A stretch of 64,000 nt of DNA from Novispirillum itersonii subsp. itersonii ATCC 12639 (GTDB taxonomy: Bacteria > Pseudomonadota > Alphaproteobacteria > Rhodospirillales > Rhodospirillaceae): assembly GCF_000381985.1 (NCBI RefSeq), contig NZ_KB907350.1:46251-110250 (forward strand), given 5' to 3'. Below the pieces are notes generated by a model. That model saw only the letters and a program-made list of their open reading frames with translations. It did no database searches and had not been told where the DNA came from. This document shows positions 53,708 to 63,678 of this stretch, piece by piece. The position numbers and the translations under genes were made by a program. The stretch's first letter is position 1. Every line of letters begins with the position of its first letter.

Positions 53708-55300
53708 TTACTTGGACAGGCTCATTTCCTGGAAGTACTGACCGCCCAGCGGGTCGATCTTCCAGCCCTGAACTTCCTTACGGACCGGCTGATACACCAC
53801 GGAGTGAGCCACGGTGATCCACGGGGCTTCTTCCTTGAAGATCTTCTGGGCCTGCTCGTACAGGGCGGTCCGCTTGGCGACGTCGGATTCAACCTTCGCC
53901 TTCTGGATCAGAGCTTCAAAGTCCTTGTTGCACCAGCGGGAACGGTTGGCGGAACCAACGGCGTCGCAGCCCAGCAGCACGGCGAGGAAGTTATCCGGAT
54001 CACCATTGTCACCGGTCCAGCCCAGCATAAAGGTGGACTGTTCACCGGCCTTGGTGCGCTTCAGATACTCGCCCCATTCGAAGGAGACGATTTCCGCCTC
54101 GACGCCAACCTTCTTCCAGTCCGCCTGAATCATTTCAGCCATGCGGCGGGCGTTCGGGTTGTACGGGCGCTGCACCGGCATCGCCCAGATGTCGGTCTTC
54201 AGGCTGGTGACACCGGCTTCGGCCAGCAGCTTCTTGGCGCCTTCCGGATCGTACGCGTAATCTTTGGTGTCGTTGTTGTAAGACCAGATGGTCGGCGGAA
54301 TCGGGTTCTTGGCCTTCACGCCAGCGCCCTGATAAACCGCTTCGATGATGGCGTCCTTGTTGGTCGCCATGTTCAGGGCCTGACGGACCTTCTTGTCATC
54401 GAACGGCTTCTTCTCAACGTTGAAGCCGAGATAGCCGATGTTCAGACCGGGCTGGTTCATCAGGGTGATGTTGGCATCGGTCTTCATCGCCGCCAGATCA
54501 GCCGGGTTCGGGAAGGCCATCACATGGCATTCACCGGCCTTCAGCTTGGCATAGCGCACGCTGGCGTCCGGGGTGATCTGGAAGACAAGCTTGTCTTCCT
54601 TCGGCAGACCGGCCTTCCAGTAGTTCTTGTTCTTTTCGTAGCGGATCTGGGCATCCTTCTGGTAGCCCACGAACTGCCACGGACCGGTACCGACCGGCTC
54701 CTGATCGACCTTTTCCGGGGTCCCGGCCTTCGACATCTGATCAGCGTATTCCGCTGACAGGATGGAGGCAAAGTCCATCGCCAGGTTGGCGATCATCGGG
54801 GCTTCCGGACGCTTCAGCTTGAAGACGACAGTGTAGTCATCAACCTTTTCGATCGATTCCAGCAGGTCCGGGAAGGACATGGACTCGAAGTATTCGTAGG
54901 ACCCACCGACGCCATGGTACGGATGATCCTTCTTCCACTGACGGTTGAAGGTGAACAGAACGTCGTCAGCGTTGAAGTCACGGGTCGGCTTGAAGGTCTT
55001 GGTGGTGTGCCACTTCACACCCTTACGCAGATGGAAGGTGTAGGTCTTACCATCTTCGGAAACGTCCCACTTCTCGGCCAGACCCGGCTCAACCTGGGTG
55101 GTGCCGATCTTGAACATGGAAAGACGGTCGAAGACCGCACGGGACGTGGCATCAAAGGTGGTACCAGCGGTGTAGTGCTGCGGGTTGAAGCCTTCCGGGC
55201 TGCCTTCCGAGCAGTAAACAATGGTCTTGGCATTGGCCACACCGGCACCGGCAATCGCCATTGCCAGCACGGAGGTAACAGAAAGAAGTACCTTACGCAT
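53708..55300 (-). CDS. dppA: periplasmic dipeptide-binding protein DppA
   Basis: 530 residues of the SBP family 5. The signal peptide MRKVLLSVTSVLAMAIAGAGVANA is clear. Mature landmarks are VYCSEGSPEGFNPQHYTAGTTFDATS, FHLRKGVKWHTTKTFKPTRDFNADDV, GTGPWQFVGYQKDAQIRYEKN and LGWTGDNGDPDNFL, very close to E. coli DppA. It binds dipeptides (and possibly haem) and delivers them to DppBCDF. AGGGAG lies six bases before ATG 55300, with a second ATG three bases upstream. It is followed by a terminator-like hairpin. Confidence 0.95.
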   Translation of the reverse strand: MRKVLLSVTSVLAMAIAGAGVANAKTIVYCSEGSPEGFNPQHYTAGTTFDATSRAVFDRLSMFKIGTTQVEPGLAEKWDVSEDGKTYTFHLRKGVKWHTTKTFKPTRDFNADDVLFTFNRQWKKDHPYHGVGGSYEYFESMSFPDLLESIEKVDDYTVVFKLKRPEAPMIANLAMDFASILSAEYADQMSKAGTPEKVDQEPVGTGPWQFVGYQKDAQIRYEKNKNYWKAGLPKEDKLVFQITPDASVRYAKLKAGECHVMAFPNPADLAAMKTDANITLMNQPGLNIGYLGFNVEKKPFDDKKVRQALNMATNKDAIIEAVYQGAGVKAKNPIPPTIWSYNNDTKDYAYDPEGAKKLLAEAGVTSLKTDIWAMPVQRPYNPNARRMAEMIQADWKKVGVEAEIVSFEWGEYLKRTKAGEQSTFMLGWTGDNGDPDNFLAVLLGCDAVGSANRSRWCNKDFEALIQKAKVESDVAKRTALYEQAQKIFKEEAPWITVAHSVVYQPVRKEVQGWKIDPLGGQYFQEMSLSK

Positions 55301-55303
55301 CAT

Positions 55304-55616
55304 GCGCTCCCTGTTAGATCGCCTGTAAAGTTACCCGCATCCGTTTTCGGATACCTTTTGACCTCTACACGCGCACGCCTGCCGGAACAACCGGCAAATC
55401 AGGTTATGTCTTTGTTTTTATTCATAACCATAGATTCAACGTACATCGTGATTGCTAAATGCTATGGACGTTTTGCATCCATCCTCAGCATGCAATAATA
55501 GCGCATCAAATTTATGGGGTGACGTTTCATCCGTATAAGGAACACTGACCGAAAGATTAGAAAAGCCGGGAAGCGCCTATCCTTTCAGGCGCATTCACCG
55601 GCTTTTTCAGGCGCAG
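55304..55616. other. dppA upstream region with the lrp terminator
   Basis: 313 bases between the dppA start and the end of the Lrp gene. The part near 55400-55520 is AT-rich and should hold the dppA promoter, but no -35/-10 pair was clear. At 55561-55607 a forked hairpin is present: AAAAGCCGG (55561-55569)/CCGGCTTTT (55598-55606) around an inner GCGCCT/AGGCGC stem. It is T-rich on both strands and probably terminates the Lrp gene. Confidence 0.6.
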
Positions 55617-56093
55617 TCACCCGCCAGAGGCCGTTGCCACCGGCATCGACGGCCTGCGAACGATGGTTCGCAGCGCGAAGTTGGACTGGATTCGCGATAC
55701 ACCCGGCAGCTTTGACAGCACTTCCTTGTGCATGCGTTCATAATCAGCCGCATCCTTCACCAGAAGACGCAGCAGATAATCGGCAGACCCCGACATCAGA
55801 TAAGCTTCCATCACCTGCGGATTTTCGCGGATCGCAACCTCAAACTGTTCAAGATAATCCTCGGTCTGCCGCTCCAGCGTGATCTGCACCACCACAGTGG
55901 TGCCATAGCCCAAAGCAACAGAACTGACGCGGGCGGCATAGCCGATGATCACCCCTTCCCGCTCCAGAATCTGGACCCGGCGCAGACAGGCAGAGGGGGA
56001 CAGCCCGACCCGCTCAGACAGTTCCTGATTGGTGATACGTCCGTCCGTCTGCAGGACCGCCAGAATGCGGCGGTCCATAGCATCAAGGTTCAT
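55617..56093 (-). CDS. Lrp/AsnC-family transcriptional regulator, likely AldR-type
   Basis: 158 residues. The helix-turn-helix (1-60: LDAMDRRILAVLQTDGRITNQELSERVGLSPSACLRRVQIL) precedes the RAM/AsnC effector domain with VMEAYLMSGSADYLLRLLVKD and LPGVSRIQSNFALRTI. It is divergent from alanine dehydrogenase, the usual place for an alanine-responsive activator of ald, so regulation of ald is likely. Start at ATG 56093. Confidence 0.9.
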   Translation of the reverse strand: MNLDAMDRRILAVLQTDGRITNQELSERVGLSPSACLRRVQILEREGVIIGYAARVSSVALGYGTTVVVQITLERQTEDYLEQFEVAIRENPQVMEAYLMSGSADYLLRLLVKDAADYERMHKEVLSKLPGVSRIQSNFALRTIVRRPSMPVATASGG

Positions 56094-56148
56094 GGAGATT
56101 TCTCCGATGTTTTGTCTCCCAGTGCGCAGATAATTCCATATTTACGCG

Positions 56149-56170
56149 CTTGCACACAAGTCTTTGCAAG
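56149..56170. promoter_or_regulatory. possible Lrp-type operator
   Basis: CTTGCA-N10-TGCAAG is a 22-base inverted repeat centred between the divergent Lrp and ald genes. It is placed well for a shared operator, but the pattern is not a known consensus. Confidence 0.3.
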
Positions 56171-56310
56171 GACACCGCCGGGTTTGGCGTTGTACTCTCG
56201 AAACTGATAAAGGGCCCGCCCCGCCGTGAAGACCCCGGCCTGTCCGGTGCCGACAGTCTCCGCCGGTCCGCCTGGCCCGCCCCTGATCATCAGAAGTGAG
56301 GGAGGCTTCC

Positions 56311-57429
56311 ATGCTGATTGGCGTTCCTAAGGAAATCAAAAACCATGAATACCGGGTTGGCATGACCCCGGCTGCGGTCCGCGAGGCGGTCGCCCATGGT
56401 CACCGGGTGCTGGTGCAGCGGCAGGCTGGGACCGGCTCCGGTTTTGCCGACGAAACCTACACCGCTGCCGGGGCCGCGCTGGCGGATACGGCGGCTGAGA
56501 TTTTTGCCACCGCCGATATGATCGTGAAGGTTAAAGAACCGCAGCCGGTGGAATGCAAAATGCTGCGGGACGGACAGGTGCTGTTCACCTATCTGCATCT
56601 GGCCCCGGATCCTGAACAGGCCCGCCTGCTACAGGACAGCGGCTGTACCGCCATTGCCTATGAAACCGTCACCGATGCCCGCGGCGGCCTGCCCCTGCTG
56701 GCCCCGATGTCGGAAGTCGCGGGACGAATGGCGGTGCAGGTTGGCGCAGTCTCGCTGCAAAAGGCCAATGGTGGCCTCGGCATGCTGCTTGGCGGCGTGC
56801 CCGGGGTGGCACCGGCCCGGGTTACGGTCATCGGTGGCGGCGTTGTCGGCACCAATGCCACCCGGATCGCTGCCGGTCTGGGCGCCGATGTCACGGTTCT
56901 TGACCGCTCTATTGACCGGCTGCGATATCTGGATGACGCCTTCGGTCCGGCCATCAAAACCCGGTATGCCACACTGGATGCGACTGAAGAGCTGGTATTT
57001 GCCGCTGATCTGGTGATCGGCGCGGTCCTGATCCCCGGGGCCGCCGCCCCCAAACTGATCCGGAAAGAGCAGCTCAGACAAATGAAAACCGGCGCGGTCA
57101 TCGTCGATGTGGCGATCGATCAGGGCGGCTGTTTTGAAACCTCACGCGCAACCACCCACGCCGACCCGACCTATGTTGTTGACGGTATCGTCCATTACTG
57201 TGTCGCCAATATGCCCGGTGCGGTTTCACGCACCTCTACGCTGGCCCTTGGCAATGCCACCCTGCCCTTCACGCTGGCTCTGGCCGACAAAGGCTGGAAG
57301 CAGGCGATGGCGGAAGACCGGCATCTGCTCAACGGCCTGAACATTCACGCCGGAAAAATCACATATGCCGCCGTGGCAGAGGCACTGGGGACGACCGCCA
57401 CCTCCCCGTCTTCTGCCCTGTCGGGTTAA
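56311..57429 (+). CDS. ald: alanine dehydrogenase
   Basis: NAD-dependent reversible conversion of L-alanine to pyruvate and ammonia. It is 372 residues, typical of Ald. Substrate residues are in [20 protein letters not shown], the catalytic His in [10 protein letters not shown] and an Asp in [14 protein letters not shown]. The Rossmann motif is [28 protein letters not shown] lies six bases before ATG 56311. It is ended by a terminator at 57465. Confidence 0.96.
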   Translation: MLIGVPKEIKNHEYRVGMTPAAVREAVAHGHRVLVQRQAGTGSGFADETYTAAGAALADTAAEIFATADMIVKVKEPQPVECKMLRDGQVLFTYLHLAPDPEQARLLQDSGCTAIAYETVTDARGGLPLLAPMSEVAGRMAVQVGAVSLQKANGGLGMLLGGVPGVAPARVTVIGGGVVGTNATRIAAGLGADVTVLDRSIDRLRYLDDAFGPAIKTRYATLDATEELVFAADLVIGAVLIPGAAAPKLIRKEQLRQMKTGAVIVDVAIDQGGCFETSRATTHADPTYVVDGIVHYCVANMPGAVSRTSTLALGNATLPFTLALADKGWKQAMAEDRHLLNGLNIHAGKITYAAVAEALGTTATSPSSALSG

Positions 57430-57464
57430 AGCGGAACGCGGCGTCCAAGGTTTACGCCCCCAGG

Positions 57465-57502
57465 AACAGGCGCTGCCCGGAAAAGGGTGGCGCCCTGTTT
57501 TT
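57465..57502 (+). terminator. terminator after ald
   Basis: AACAGGCGC-TG-CCC (from 57465) folds onto GGG-TG-GCGCCCTGTT (to 57499), with one bulged base and a T run 57498-57502. Confidence 0.75.
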
Positions 57503-57893
57503 AAGCAGACAGATCCTGTGCTGAAATAATGCACGCCCCCGTCTGAGGGTGACAGGAAATATTAAACTCCCCCCCGGGGAGTCCAGAGTTTTTCCGGGCC
57601 AGCCTTCCCAGCCACCCTATAGGGTAGTTACCGCCAAAAACCCGCACAAAGCGGGGGCTTCCGCTACGACAGGATTTTTCCGGCACCCCAAAAAAAGATT
57701 GTCTATTTTTTTAAACGTGCCATTCTGTGCGCAACAACAGTGACACACACGGGACGGCAGGATCAACAAATCCGGATGAGATGGTCTGGCAGGCAGCCCA
57801 GCCCCTGTCTTCATCTCCACAGGCAGAGTGCCACCGCCCCCGATAAAGCTGTGTCTACAGGGATAGCTTATTTCGATGGGAAAGGCCGACCGG
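57503..57893. other. intergenic region upstream of the polyamine importer
   Basis: About 390 bases without a credible gene. It contains a hairpin ACTCCCC/GGGGAGT (57566-57582) followed by TTTTT at 57589, and a second CCCGC/GCGGG. An AT-rich stretch, including seven T in a row, lies near 57700-57716. A promoter for potA is expected here; TTGTCT at 57700 is only a weak candidate. Confidence 0.4.
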
Positions 57894-59027
57894 ATGTCCG
57901 CAATTGCCACCTCTGGAGCCCAGCAACCGACCGCATCCGCGGCTTCGGATACTATTGTTTCGTTCCGCGGGGTCCAGAAGACCTACGACGGCGAATCGCT
58001 GGTGGTGAAAAATCTTAATCTTGAAATCCGTCGTGGCGAATTCCTGACCATGCTCGGGCCATCGGGGTCTGGCAAGACGACCTCACTGATGATGCTCGCC
58101 GGTTTCGAAGTGCCCACCCACGGCGAAATCCTGTTCGACGGCCAGTCCCTGCGCAACACCCCGCCGCATAAGCGCAATATCGGCATGGTGTTCCAGAACT
58201 ACGCCCTCTTCCCGCACATGACCGTGGAAGAAAACGTTGCCTTCCCGCTCTCGGTCCGCCGCGTACCGAAGCATGAGCAGAAAGACCTCGCCCGCAAGGC
58301 GCTGGCAATGGTCAAGCTGGAAGGCAAGGAAAGCCGCCACCCGGGTCAGCTCTCCGGCGGTCAGCAGCAGCGTGTGGCGCTGGCCCGCGCTCTGGTGTTC
58401 CAGCCGAAACTGGTGCTGATGGATGAGCCGCTCGGCGCGCTGGACAAGCAGCTGCGTGAGCATATGCAGATTGAAATCAAGCACATCCACGAACGGCTGG
58501 GCGTCACCATTGTCTACGTGACCCACGATCAGTCGGAAGCGCTGACCATGTCGGACCGCATTGCGGTGTTCAACGACGGGATCATCCAGCAGCTCGACAG
58601 TCCGACCGGCCTGTACGAAACCCCGCAGAACAGCTTCGTCGCCCACTTCATCGGCGAAAACAACATCCTCAATGGCGAAGTCACCGCCGTTGACGGTGCG
58701 TTCTGCAAGGTCCGCCTCAACGGCGGCCATGAAGTCACCGCCCGCGCCATCAACATCAAAGGCGTCGGCAGCCGTACCAGCCTCTCCTTCCGTCCGGAAA
58801 AGGTGCACATCGAAGGCATCAGCGCGGATCATCCGAACCAGCTTCCGGCACGGGTGGAAGAGACGATTTATCACGGCGACCATGTGCGCGTGCGCATGAC
58901 TGTCGCCGGCAGCGAAGGCTTCACCGTAAAGATGCGTTTCCGCGCCAGCCGCCCAATCCCGGTTCCGGGAGAGGAAATGGCCGTCGCCTTCGCAGCGGAA
59001 GACTGTCTGGCGCTGGATCCGGTTTAA
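57894..59027 (+). CDS. potA: polyamine-type ABC transporter ATP-binding protein
   Basis: 377 residues. Walker A is GPSGSGKTTSL, Q-loop MVFQNYALFPHMTV, signature LSGGQQQRVALARAL, Walker B LVLMDEPLGALDK, H-loop THDQSEA. A C-terminal TOBE domain (about 275-375) is typical of PotA/spermidine-putrescine importers. AAAGG lies eight bases before ATG 57894; ATG 57876 is an alternative. It leads the importer operon and is followed 182 bases later by the binding protein gene. Confidence 0.93.
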   Translation: MSAIATSGAQQPTASAASDTIVSFRGVQKTYDGESLVVKNLNLEIRRGEFLTMLGPSGSGKTTSLMMLAGFEVPTHGEILFDGQSLRNTPPHKRNIGMVFQNYALFPHMTVEENVAFPLSVRRVPKHEQKDLARKALAMVKLEGKESRHPGQLSGGQQQRVALARALVFQPKLVLMDEPLGALDKQLREHMQIEIKHIHERLGVTIVYVTHDQSEALTMSDRIAVFNDGIIQQLDSPTGLYETPQNSFVAHFIGENNILNGEVTAVDGAFCKVRLNGGHEVTARAINIKGVGSRTSLSFRPEKVHIEGISADHPNQLPARVEETIYHGDHVRVRMTVAGSEGFTVKMRFRASRPIPVPGEEMAVAFAAEDCLALDPV

Positions 59028-59209
59028 CCGGTGGTTTCATGGGAAAGCGGTTCCGGCTGAGACACCGGTGCCGTCTGATCCGCCGCGTATCTGGTTTTGA
59101 TCCGGTCCCATGGAAACAGGGAGTCCAGGACCGGGTCTTTTTCAGGGCAGTCCCCTATCTCCGGCCGCGCCGGGGCAGGCCTGCCCCCAACACTGGGAGA
59201 CCGAAGAGC

Positions 59210-60265
59210 ATGCTGTTCAAGAAAATGCTGATTGCCGGTACCGCCGCCGCCACTGTGCTTGCCGCCACTGTCGCCGGGGCATCGGCCCGCGACCTGACCG
59301 TGGTGTCCTGGGGTGGGGCCTATCAGGAAGCCCAGAAGAAGGTTTACTTTGAGCCGTACAAGGCGACCTCTAAGTCCAACCTGATCGACGAGTCCTGGGA
59401 TGGCGGCGTCGGTGTGCTGCGTGCCAAGGTCGAAGGCGGTAACGCCACCTGGGATATCGTGCAGGTTGAATCTGACGAACTGGCCCTCGGCTGCGAAGAA
59501 GGCCTGTTCGAAAAGCTGGACTTCTCCAAGATCGGCGGCAAAGACGCCTACATGAAGGAAGCTGTCAACGACTGCGGCGTCGGCGCCATCGTTTACAACT
59601 TCGTCCTGGGCTACGATAAGGACAAGCTGAAGGACGGCCCGAAGTCCTGGGCGGATTTCTTCGATACCGCCAAGTATCCGGGCAAGCGCGCCCTGCGTAA
59701 CGGCCCGAAGACCACCCTTGAAATCGCCCTGATCGCCGACGGCGTTGCCCCGAAGGACGTCTATAAGGTTCTGGCCACCGAAGAAGGCGTGAACCGCGCG
59801 TTCAAGAAGCTCGAGACTGTCCGTAAAGACCTGATCTTCTGGAAAGCCGGTGCCCAGCCGCCGCAGCTGCTGGCTTCCGGTGAAGTGGTGATGACCTCGG
59901 TCTATAACGGCCGCGTCGATGCCGCGAACAACAAGGACGGCAAGAACTTCGGGATCGTCTGGGACGGCTCTCTGTTCACCCTCGACAGCTGGGTCATCCT
60001 GAAGGGCAGCCCGAACGTCGACGCCGCCTACAAGGCGCTCGAGTTCATGGGCAAGGCGGATGTGCAGGCCGGTCTGCCGACCCACATCGCCTACGGGGTC
60101 ACCAACAAGGACGCCAAGAAGTATATCAACCCGAAGCGCCTGAAGGATCTGCCGACGGCTGACGAGAACATCGCCAATGCCATCGAGATCAACACTCAGT
60201 TCTGGCTGGAAAACAACGACCGCCTGACCGAACGCTTCAACAAGTGGGCCGCCAGCAACGGCTGA
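59210..60265 (+). CDS. polyamine-type ABC transporter substrate-binding protein
   Basis: 351 residues, periplasmic. The signal peptide LIAGTAAATVLAATVAGASA is followed by RDLTVVSWGGAYQEAQKKVYFEPY, the start of the SBP_bac_8/PotD-like fold. WDIVQVESDELALGCEEGLFEKLD and the ligand-region segment GDGV-like IADGVAPKDVYKVL continue the family. The ligand is probably putrescine, spermidine or a related amine, inferred from neighbouring genes. GGGAGA lies nine bases before ATG 59210. Confidence 0.9.
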   Translation: MLFKKMLIAGTAAATVLAATVAGASARDLTVVSWGGAYQEAQKKVYFEPYKATSKSNLIDESWDGGVGVLRAKVEGGNATWDIVQVESDELALGCEEGLFEKLDFSKIGGKDAYMKEAVNDCGVGAIVYNFVLGYDKDKLKDGPKSWADFFDTAKYPGKRALRNGPKTTLEIALIADGVAPKDVYKVLATEEGVNRAFKKLETVRKDLIFWKAGAQPPQLLASGEVVMTSVYNGRVDAANNKDGKNFGIVWDGSLFTLDSWVILKGSPNVDAAYKALEFMGKADVQAGLPTHIAYGVTNKDAKKYINPKRLKDLPTADENIANAIEINTQFWLENNDRLTERFNKWAASNG

Positions 60266-60561
60266 TAGCCTGACAGACAGTCTGGGCGCCGGGTCCTCAC
60301 CGGCCCGGCGCCTGACTTTTTCTGTGGTACAGGCGGGTAAAGCGTTCAGACCTGCCCGCCTGTCTGCATCTGCTGCGAACAATGCCGCAGTGACCGTCGT
60401 CTTCGATGTCCGAAGACCGCACAGACCACCTCCGCGCAGAAGACTCTCCGCGTTTCTGGTCCTCCGCCTCACCCTGCGGTATCGTTACCCCTGTCCCACG
60501 GCTCCCGCCGCATCAGGGGCCTTCAGCGCCCGCTTCCGTGACCGCTTTCCGGGAAGATCCG

Positions 60562-61839
60562 ATGACCGTCCCAGCCTCTGCCTCTGCTGTCCCGGCCCCG
60601 GCCGGATCAGCCCAACACAATGACAGCCCCGCCGCGCTGAAACAAAAGCTGCGCCGCGCCGAGCGGGTTCGCAAACTGCGGGCCATGGGCCTGATCGCCC
60701 CGCTGTTCTTTTTTCTGCTGATCACCTTTGTGGTGCCGATCCTTGATATGATGCGCCGCAGTGTCCACGACACTGAACTGTCCACCGTGTGGCCGACCGT
60801 CACGGCGGCGATGGACAGCTGGAAGGACCGGGGCAACGTGCCGGATGAGGCCGTTTTCGCCGCCCTTGCCAAGGATCTGCGCGCCGCAGGGGAAACCAAG
60901 ACCCTTGCTGTTGCCGCCCGCCGCCTGAACTACGCCGTCGATAACGGACGCTCTCTGGTGTTCGGCACCGCCCGCCGTTTGCCGGTGGACGCCACCAACT
61001 GGAAAGAAACCCTGATCGGCATCGAGCCGCGCTGGGGGCAGGTTGCAACCTGGAATGCCATCAATCAGGCTTCCGGCCCACTGACAACCTTCTATCTTCT
61101 GGCGGCGCTTGACCGCGAGAAGCTGGCCGATGGCAGCATCGTCAAGGCGCCGGAACAAAGCTCTATCTACGTGGATATTCTGGAGCGGACCTTCACGGTC
61201 AGTCTGTCGGTCACGCTCCTCTGTCTGGTTCTGGGCTTCCCGGTGGCGTATCTGCTGGCAACCCTGCCCGCCAAGCATGCCAATATTCTGATGATCCTCG
61301 TCCTGCTGCCGTTCTGGACCTCTCTGCTGGTCCGCACTGCCGCCTGGGTGGTGCTGCTGCAGGAACAGGGGCTGGTCAACGAGCTGCTGCTGGCTCTCGG
61401 GATCATCGAAAAACCGATCCGTATGATCTACAACCGGATCGGCGTCTATATCGCCATGACCCATATCCTGCTGCCCTTCATGATCCTGCCGCTGTATTCG
61501 GTGATGAAAGGCATCAAACCGCACTTCATGCGCGCTGCCACGTCTCTCGGGGCAACCCCGACCGAAGCCTTCGTCCGCGTTTATCTGCCGATGACCCTGC
61601 CCGGCATTGGGGCCGGGGCCCTGCTGACCTTCATCCTTGCCCTTGGCTACTACATCACCCCGGCACTGGTCGGTGGCGCTGCGGATCAGATGATCAGCTT
61701 CTTCATCGCCTTCTACACCTCCGATACCGTCAACTGGGGCATGGCCTCGGCGCTGGGGGCGGTGCTTCTGGTGGCAACCCTTGTGCTCTACAGCCTGTAC
61801 AACCGGCTGGTCGGCATCAGCAACATGCGGCTCGGATAA
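60562..61839 (+). CDS. polyamine-type ABC transporter permease 1
   Basis: 425 residues, PotB-like with about six helices. It has a large hydrophilic insert (about 65-205) between the first helix and the remaining ones, so it is longer than the usual 280-300 residues; such long versions exist in some proteobacteria. EAA loop: MRAATSLGATPTEAFVRVYLPMTLPGIGAG. ATG 60562 follows GGGAAG; the frame open from 60406 is unlike the family. Confidence 0.9.
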   Translation: MTVPASASAVPAPAGSAQHNDSPAALKQKLRRAERVRKLRAMGLIAPLFFFLLITFVVPILDMMRRSVHDTELSTVWPTVTAAMDSWKDRGNVPDEAVFAALAKDLRAAGETKTLAVAARRLNYAVDNGRSLVFGTARRLPVDATNWKETLIGIEPRWGQVATWNAINQASGPLTTFYLLAALDREKLADGSIVKAPEQSSIYVDILERTFTVSLSVTLLCLVLGFPVAYLLATLPAKHANILMILVLLPFWTSLLVRTAAWVVLLQEQGLVNELLLALGIIEKPIRMIYNRIGVYIAMTHILLPFMILPLYSVMKGIKPHFMRAATSLGATPTEAFVRVYLPMTLPGIGAGALLTFILALGYYITPALVGGAADQMISFFIAFYTSDTVNWGMASALGAVLLVATLVLYSLYNRLVGISNMRLG

Positions 61840-61852
61840 AGGAGGGCACATC

Positions 61853-62677
61853 ATGGCAAGCACCCATAACCGTACCCTTCAGGAAAAAGTCTGGATCGGC
61901 GTTCTTTATGGCCTGTCCGCCGCCGTTCTGGTGTTCCTGATGGCCCCGATTTTTGCAATCGTCCCGCTGTCGTTCAACTCCGGTCAGTTTCTGACCTACC
62001 CGCTGGAAGGGTTTTCCCTGCGCTGGTATCAGGAGTTTCTCAACAGTGATGCCTGGATGCGGGCGCTGAAGAACAGCTTCTTCGTCGGCATCATTTCCAC
62101 GCTGCTGTCCACCTCGCTCGGCACTCTGGCCTCACTGGGGCTGACCCGTGCCGATTTCCGTGGCAAGTCGATCGTGATGGCGGTTCTGCTGTCACCGATG
62201 ATCGTGCCGATGGTCATCACGGCGGTCGGATTTTACTTCTTCTTTGCCCCGCTGGGTCTGACCGCCAACTATACCGGTCTGATTCTCGCCCATACCGCAC
62301 TGGCCACCCCGTTTGTGGTGATTACGGTCTCGGCTACGCTGCAGGGGTTTGACGGCAATCTGGCCCGCGCCTCCTCCAGCCTTGGCGCAGATCCGGTGAC
62401 CACCTTCTTCCGTGTTGTCCTGCCGCTGATTGCGCCGGGCGTGTTCTCCGGGGCGCTGTTTGCCTTCGCCACCTCCTTCGACGAAGTGGTGGTGGTGCTG
62501 ATGGTCGCCGGGCCGGAACAGCGGACCCTGCCACGGGAAATGTTCTCCGGGATCCGTGAAAACATCAGCCCGACCATCACCGCTGTTGCCACAGTCATGA
62601 TTCTGGTCTCGGTGGTGATGCTGGCAACACTTGAACTGCTGCGACGCCGGAATGAACGGATGCGCGGGATCCGCTGA
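61853..62677 (+). CDS. polyamine-type ABC transporter permease 2
   Basis: 274 residues, PotC-like with six helices: LYGLSAAVLVFLMAPIFAIV first, and EAA loop ARASSSLGADPVTTFFRVVLPLIAPGVFSG. It pairs with permease 1, starting 13 bases after its stop, with AAAGGAGG as ribosome site. It ends 26 bases before a bidirectional terminator. Confidence 0.93.
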   Translation: MASTHNRTLQEKVWIGVLYGLSAAVLVFLMAPIFAIVPLSFNSGQFLTYPLEGFSLRWYQEFLNSDAWMRALKNSFFVGIISTLLSTSLGTLASLGLTRADFRGKSIVMAVLLSPMIVPMVITAVGFYFFFAPLGLTANYTGLILAHTALATPFVVITVSATLQGFDGNLARASSSLGADPVTTFFRVVLPLIAPGVFSGALFAFATSFDEVVVVLMVAGPEQRTLPREMFSGIRENISPTITAVATVMILVSVVMLATLELLRRRNERMRGIR

Positions 62678-62703
62678 TCGGCCTTTCCCTTTGCTTTTCT
62701 GTT

Positions 62704-62742
62704 AAAAAACCGGCTGTTCCATTACGGAACAGCCGGTTTTTC
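62704..62742. terminator. bidirectional terminator
   Basis: ACCGGCTGTTCC (62709-62720) pairs perfectly with GGAACAGCCGGT (62726-62737), with A-rich and T-rich flanks. It ends both the importer operon and the convergent regulator gene. Confidence 0.9.
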
Positions 62743-62776
62743 TTATCTCTTCGGGACCGAGGTATGCCCCTGCCCC

Positions 62777-63343
62777 TTACAGATAGGGCGGCGTACAGGC
62801 AGAAACGATCACACACGGCTCATCGAATGGATTGCGGAAGCGGTGCGGCTGACGGCTGTCGAACAGGTAAGAATCACCGGGCCCCATGACGAACTTCTGT
62901 TCACCCACCGTCAGCTCAAAGCGGCCAGAAACCACGACCCCGCCTTCGACGGAAACGTGCTGTAACATGGTTCGCCCGGTGTCAGAACCCGGCTCGTAAA
63001 CCTCATGCAAAATCTGCAGATTATGCTTTCCGGCATCCCCGACCTGCCGGAAAGAGATTCGGCCCTTGCTGTCCCCCTGAAGGTCGCTGGCGATTTCAAA
63101 CAGTTCGCTGGCCCGGAATACGATCTTTTCTTCCTCGGGGATCTCGTAACTGAAAAACTCCGACAGCGTCATCGGTATGCCCTGAAGAACCTTCCGCAAT
63201 GAGGCCACCGAGGGGCTGTTGCGATTCTGCTCAATCAGGGAGATTGTACCATTGGTCACCCCGGCACGCCGGGCGAGTTCCCGCTGGGACAAGCCCGCCG
63301 CCTCCCGCACCTGTCTCAGGCGGGTTCCGACGTCGATCTCCAT
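62777..63343 (-). CDS. XRE-cupin transcriptional regulator, PuuR-like
   Basis: 188 residues. An XRE helix-turn-helix (about 7-60: VGTRLRQVREAAGLSQRELARRAGVTNGTISLIEQN) and a C-terminal cupin (about 100-185, with GVVVSGRFELTVGEQ and DSYLFDSRQPHRFRN) match PuuR-type regulators of putrescine catabolism. It is divergent from an aldehyde dehydrogenase gene and convergent with the importer genes. GAGGAG precedes ATG 63343; the frame open to 63412 is unlike the family. Confidence 0.9.
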   Translation of the reverse strand: MEIDVGTRLRQVREAAGLSQRELARRAGVTNGTISLIEQNRNSPSVASLRKVLQGIPMTLSEFFSYEIPEEEKIVFRASELFEIASDLQGDSKGRISFRQVGDAGKHNLQILHEVYEPGSDTGRTMLQHVSVEGGVVVSGRFELTVGEQKFVMGPGDSYLFDSRQPHRFRNPFDEPCVIVSACTPPYL

Positions 63344-63450
63344 GGGTGACTCCTCTCTCATACCGTCTAATATTTTAAGGCATTTTTTTTCTTGGGCCAA
63401 CACTCGTGTCACACCTTACCCCATGCTGGCAAACGGTTGTCGAAGATACC

Positions 63451-63467
63451 GTTATTATGTTGATAAC
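63451..63467. promoter_or_regulatory. possible operator between regulator and dehydrogenase genes
   Basis: GTTAT-N7-ATAAC is a 17-base inverted repeat in the divergent intergenic space, in the only AT-rich patch. It is a candidate PuuR-like regulator site with no consensus match known to me. Confidence 0.3.
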
Positions 63468-63678
63468 ATCAGGATTTTTCGGGTGTTTTCCAGCATGTTG
63501 AGCCACATTCAAAACCCGGCATGCTTCCGCATTAAAACACAGTGATTCCTGTTGTCGAATTTTTTAAACGGTAGTAGGCTCTTTCCTGTGATGCACGAAG
63601 CGCCGCTTTCCTGATCCACTGAAAGCCAAGACACCGCCGTGCGTGTTGCGCCACCATCCCGAAGGGAAAGGCTCCCCC

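Noticed and set aside
59024..60472. Minus-strand frame of 482 codons opposite the polyamine-binding protein, and 60607-61863 opposite the permease
   Set aside because: Shadows of well-supported plus-strand genes.
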